This document shows positions 6,342 through 6,883 of a stretch of 6,883 bases of DNA, piece by piece. The notes beneath the pieces are model-generated. The model saw nothing but the letters and a program-made list of their open reading frames with translations, searched no databases and was not told where the DNA came from. The first letter of the stretch is position 1. The number at the start of each line of letters is the position of its first letter. Location of the stretch: assembly GCA_028275195.1 (NCBI GenBank), contig JAPWVC010000068.1, forward strand, positions 1-6,883. The letters are read 5' to 3'. The translations under genes and the position numbers were made by a program. This DNA is from Candidatus Acetothermia bacterium (GTDB taxonomy: Bacteria > Bipolaricaulota > Bipolaricaulia > RBG-16-55-9 > JANLFV01).

Positions 6342-6506
6342 CGCCCCTCTCACCCCCATCTGTGACCCTGCGGAATCGAACCGCATCCGGCTGCTGGGGA
6401 AAAATCCTGCTGCGCGGAGGTGGGAGCAGCAGGCAAAACCCTGGCAGGCCGATGGGGTGTAAGCCCATCGTTGGACGCACCAAGCGGGTCGGGTATGGAA
6501 GGGGCG
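6342..6506 (-). other. tRNA-like cloverleaf domain within the non-coding RNA
   Basis: On the minus strand TGCGG-TTCGATT-CCGCA (6369-6385) is a perfect tRNA T-arm: 5-bp stem, 7-nt TTCRANN loop and G53-C61-type closing pair. Upstream, CGATGGG-CTTACAC-CCCATCG (6450-6470) forms a stem with a 7-nt loop like an anticodon loop, with U at the position-33 equivalent and UAC at the anticodon place. TTGG-TGCGT-CCAA (6471-6483) sits where a D-arm would, two bases after GACCC (6486-6490), which pairs with GGGTC (6364-6368) just 3' of the T-arm. Against a normal tRNA: the D-loop lacks GG, the acceptor helix is interrupted by a 4x4 internal loop, the variable region is 64 nt, and there is no CCA. A degenerate tRNA or a tRNA mimic both fit. 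Confidence 0.45.
6400..6433 (-). terminator. Intrinsic-terminator-like hairpin inside the non-coding RNA
   Basis: The minus strand reads CCTGCTGC, a 12-nt loop, GCAGCAGG, then ATTTTT. The stem is a perfect 8 bp, and five U follow after one A. It lies about 240-270 nt from the predicted start and 140-180 nt past the riboswitch aptamer, within the tRNA-like domain's variable region. A second partner for the left arm, CCCCAGCAGCC (6389-6399), follows immediately, so the hairpin has a competitor. It could be a conditional terminator. Confidence 0.45.
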
Positions 6507-6575
6507 AACCGGAAGAGAAAAGGAGGTTGGGTTCGGAAAGCCTTCTCCCCAAGCGCGGGCAACAGCCTCTTTGGC

Positions 6576-6666
6576 TTCATCTTCGGCAACCCAGCCGCCC
6601 TCCTTTGCGGATCGGGCCTGTGGCTTTGCGCCCCCGCCTCTCGACGGGTTTGCCCTTTCGGATGAA
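6576..6666 (-). ncRNA. Cyclic di-GMP-I (GEMM-I) riboswitch aptamer
   Basis: The minus strand carries the hallmark GEMM-I elements in order. P1 is TTCATC (6661-6666) with GATGAA (6576-6581). GGGCAAACC (6647-6655) is followed by stem CCGTC/GGCGG with a GAGA GNRA tetraloop (6634-6647), as required for docking into the second arm. GCAAAGCC (6622-6629) follows, and then a second arm ending GGGTTGCCGA (6583-6592). Equivalents of the Vibrio Vc2 ligand contacts are present: the middle G of GGG (G20), the A of GCAAAGCC (A47) and the C of GCCGA (C92). Having G rather than A at the G20 position predicts c-di-GMP rather than the 3',3'-cGAMP variant. It starts about 7 nt after the predicted transcription start, so the leader is very short. 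No regulated protein gene follows, which is unusual. Confidence 0.88.
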
Positions 6667-6679
6667 CTCAGTGAATCAT

Positions 6680-6708
6680 CTTATAGCACAAAAGGACAGG
6701 GTTGTCAA
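6680..6708 (-). promoter_or_regulatory. Near-consensus sigma-70 promoter of the riboswitch RNA
   Basis: The minus strand reads TTGACA (6703-6708), a 17-bp spacer, and TATAAG (6680-6685): 6 of 6 and 5 of 6 to consensus with ideal spacing. Transcription should begin near 6673, only a few bases before the aptamer P1. It is the strongest promoter in the window, and its position independently supports the riboswitch call. Confidence 0.85.
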
Positions 6709-6883
6709 GTAAGGGTTCTCTGGCACCCCTCCCATTTAGCTTTTGGATTAGCGCAAGTCCCCGAAGCTCCCCAAGCGGCGAGGACTAGCCAGAGCTATTG
6801 CCACTGCTGCAGCGGGAGGCTCCGGGTTCCTTCCAAGACTGGAGGAGGTTGAACCAGGTGGGGTTTTAATTAGCGGTCCTCAC
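6709..6883. other. Unassigned intergenic sequence at the right edge
   Basis: No convincing gene is seen. On the minus strand stops occur in all three frames within the last 20 bases. The plus-strand frame across it (6571-6852) is antisense to the riboswitch and looks fortuitous. GAGGAC (6780-6785) and GTCCTC (6876-6881) could close a folded domain, and the 11-mer CTCCCCAAGCG (6767-6777) also occurs at 6545-6555 inside the non-coding RNA. It could hold a further RNA or only spacer. Confidence 0.4.

Larger units (their letters stand above)
6304..6673 (-). ncRNA. Putative c-di-GMP-responsive structured non-coding RNA (~370 nt)
   Basis: The minus strand from the predicted start site near 6673 to the hairpin at 6304-6340 forms one candidate transcript. 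Its 5' part is a GEMM-I aptamer (6576-6666). A small hairpin follows (AGCC/GGCT, 6564-6576), then a purine- and pyrimidine-rich linker, and then a domain closed by long-range pairings (6501-6506 with 6342-6347, 6495-6498 with 6356-6359, 6486-6490 with 6364-6368). No protein gene on this strand follows within reach; the next one, rnpA, lies 950 bp on, behind the whole antisense uppP. The only open frame within the RNA has codons unlike the neighbouring genes (ATA, TTT, CTT, ACA) and no ribosome-binding site. I do not recognise RNase P RNA, tmRNA, SRP RNA or 6S RNA signatures here. The boundaries are inferred. Confidence 0.6.

Noticed and set aside
6364..6490. A functional tRNA-Val(UAC) gene
   Set aside because: The T-arm and anticodon loop fit, but the acceptor pairs over only 5 bp, the D-loop has no GG, and the variable region is 64 nt, far longer than in any valine tRNA.
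6232..6552. Minus-strand frame of 106 codons, and plus-strand frames at 6320-6712 and 6571-6852
   Set aside because: They overlap the end of uppP or the riboswitch RNA, lack ribosome-binding sites and family resemblance, and have codon use unlike the real genes.
6350..6580. Minus-strand frame (ATG at 6580, or TTG at 6589) of about 76-79 codons directly after the aptamer, a possible riboswitch-controlled small protein
   Set aside because: Its codons (ATA, TTT, CTT, GGT, ACA) do not follow the strong G/C third-position preference of the neighbours, no ribosome-binding site precedes it, the proline-rich product resembles no family I know, and the frame runs straight through the T-arm and other helices. 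It remains the main alternative to the non-coding interpretation.
6304..6673. RNase P RNA, tmRNA, SRP RNA or 6S RNA
   Set aside because: None of the hallmark strings was found: no GAGGAAAGTCC-type core, no tmRNA GATTCGAC start, no SRP GGAAGGAAGCAGCC loop. The 5' part is accounted for by GEMM-I.
6660..6673. A hammerhead-like CTGAG...CGAAA arrangement at the RNA 5' end
   Set aside because: The required CTGATGA core is absent and the bases are already used by the GEMM-I P1 and core.
1..6883. CRISPR array, insertion sequence or prophage remnants
   Set aside because: No regularly spaced repeats, transposase fragments or terminal inverted repeats were seen; all genes are ordinary chromosomal functions.

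Overview
The window is GC-rich bacterial DNA whose coding strand strongly prefers G or C at third codon positions. Six genes in a row lie on the minus strand (right to left: rnpA, greA, lysS, two family-4 glycosyltransferases, and the N-terminal part of a BadF/BcrA-type acyl-CoA dehydratase activase). One gene, uppP, lies divergently on the plus strand. Everything from about 6296 to the right edge appears non-coding. The oxygen-sensitive-type activase points to an anaerobe, and the tandem glycolipid glycosyltransferases fit a low-branching or Firmicutes-like lineage (for example Thermotogae, Clostridia, Chloroflexi, or Acetothermia/Bipolaricaulota). I cannot place the organism more firmly from sequence alone.

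Left region (1-5355, minus strand). rnpA (RNase P protein) is followed after 63 bp, which holds a GC hairpin, by greA (transcript cleavage factor). lysS (class II lysyl-tRNA synthetase, TTG start) follows 3 bp later. lysS overlaps a CpoA-like glycosyltransferase by four bases (ATGA), and that gene overlaps an alMGS-like glycosyltransferase by another ATGA, so the last three are almost certainly co-transcribed and translationally coupled. The two glycosyltransferases look like a two-step pathway that puts a first and then a second sugar on diacylglycerol to build membrane glycolipids. The activase follows after 61 bp and has its own candidate promoter. rnpA is not preceded by rpmH, unlike in most bacteria.

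Middle (5356-6295). A 103-bp divergent spacer with a small hairpin over the likely uppP ribosome-binding site separates rnpA from uppP, which encodes the undecaprenyl-diphosphate phosphatase that recycles the cell-wall lipid carrier.

Right region (6296-6883). This is the notable part. A near-consensus promoter on the minus strand (TTGACA, 17 bp, TATAAG) drives an RNA that begins with an almost textbook cyclic-di-GMP-I (GEMM-I) riboswitch aptamer (6576-6666). No credible protein gene follows. Instead the RNA continues for about 270 nt through a structured domain with a canonical tRNA T-arm, an anticodon-arm-like hairpin, a terminator-like hairpin with a competing partner, and long-range closing helices. 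It ends at a 12-bp hairpin that also sits just behind uppP. This looks like a free-standing c-di-GMP-sensing non-coding RNA of about 370 nt, with a tRNA-like domain as its apparent output. I do not recognise it as a described RNA class. The last 175 bases hold nothing I can assign.
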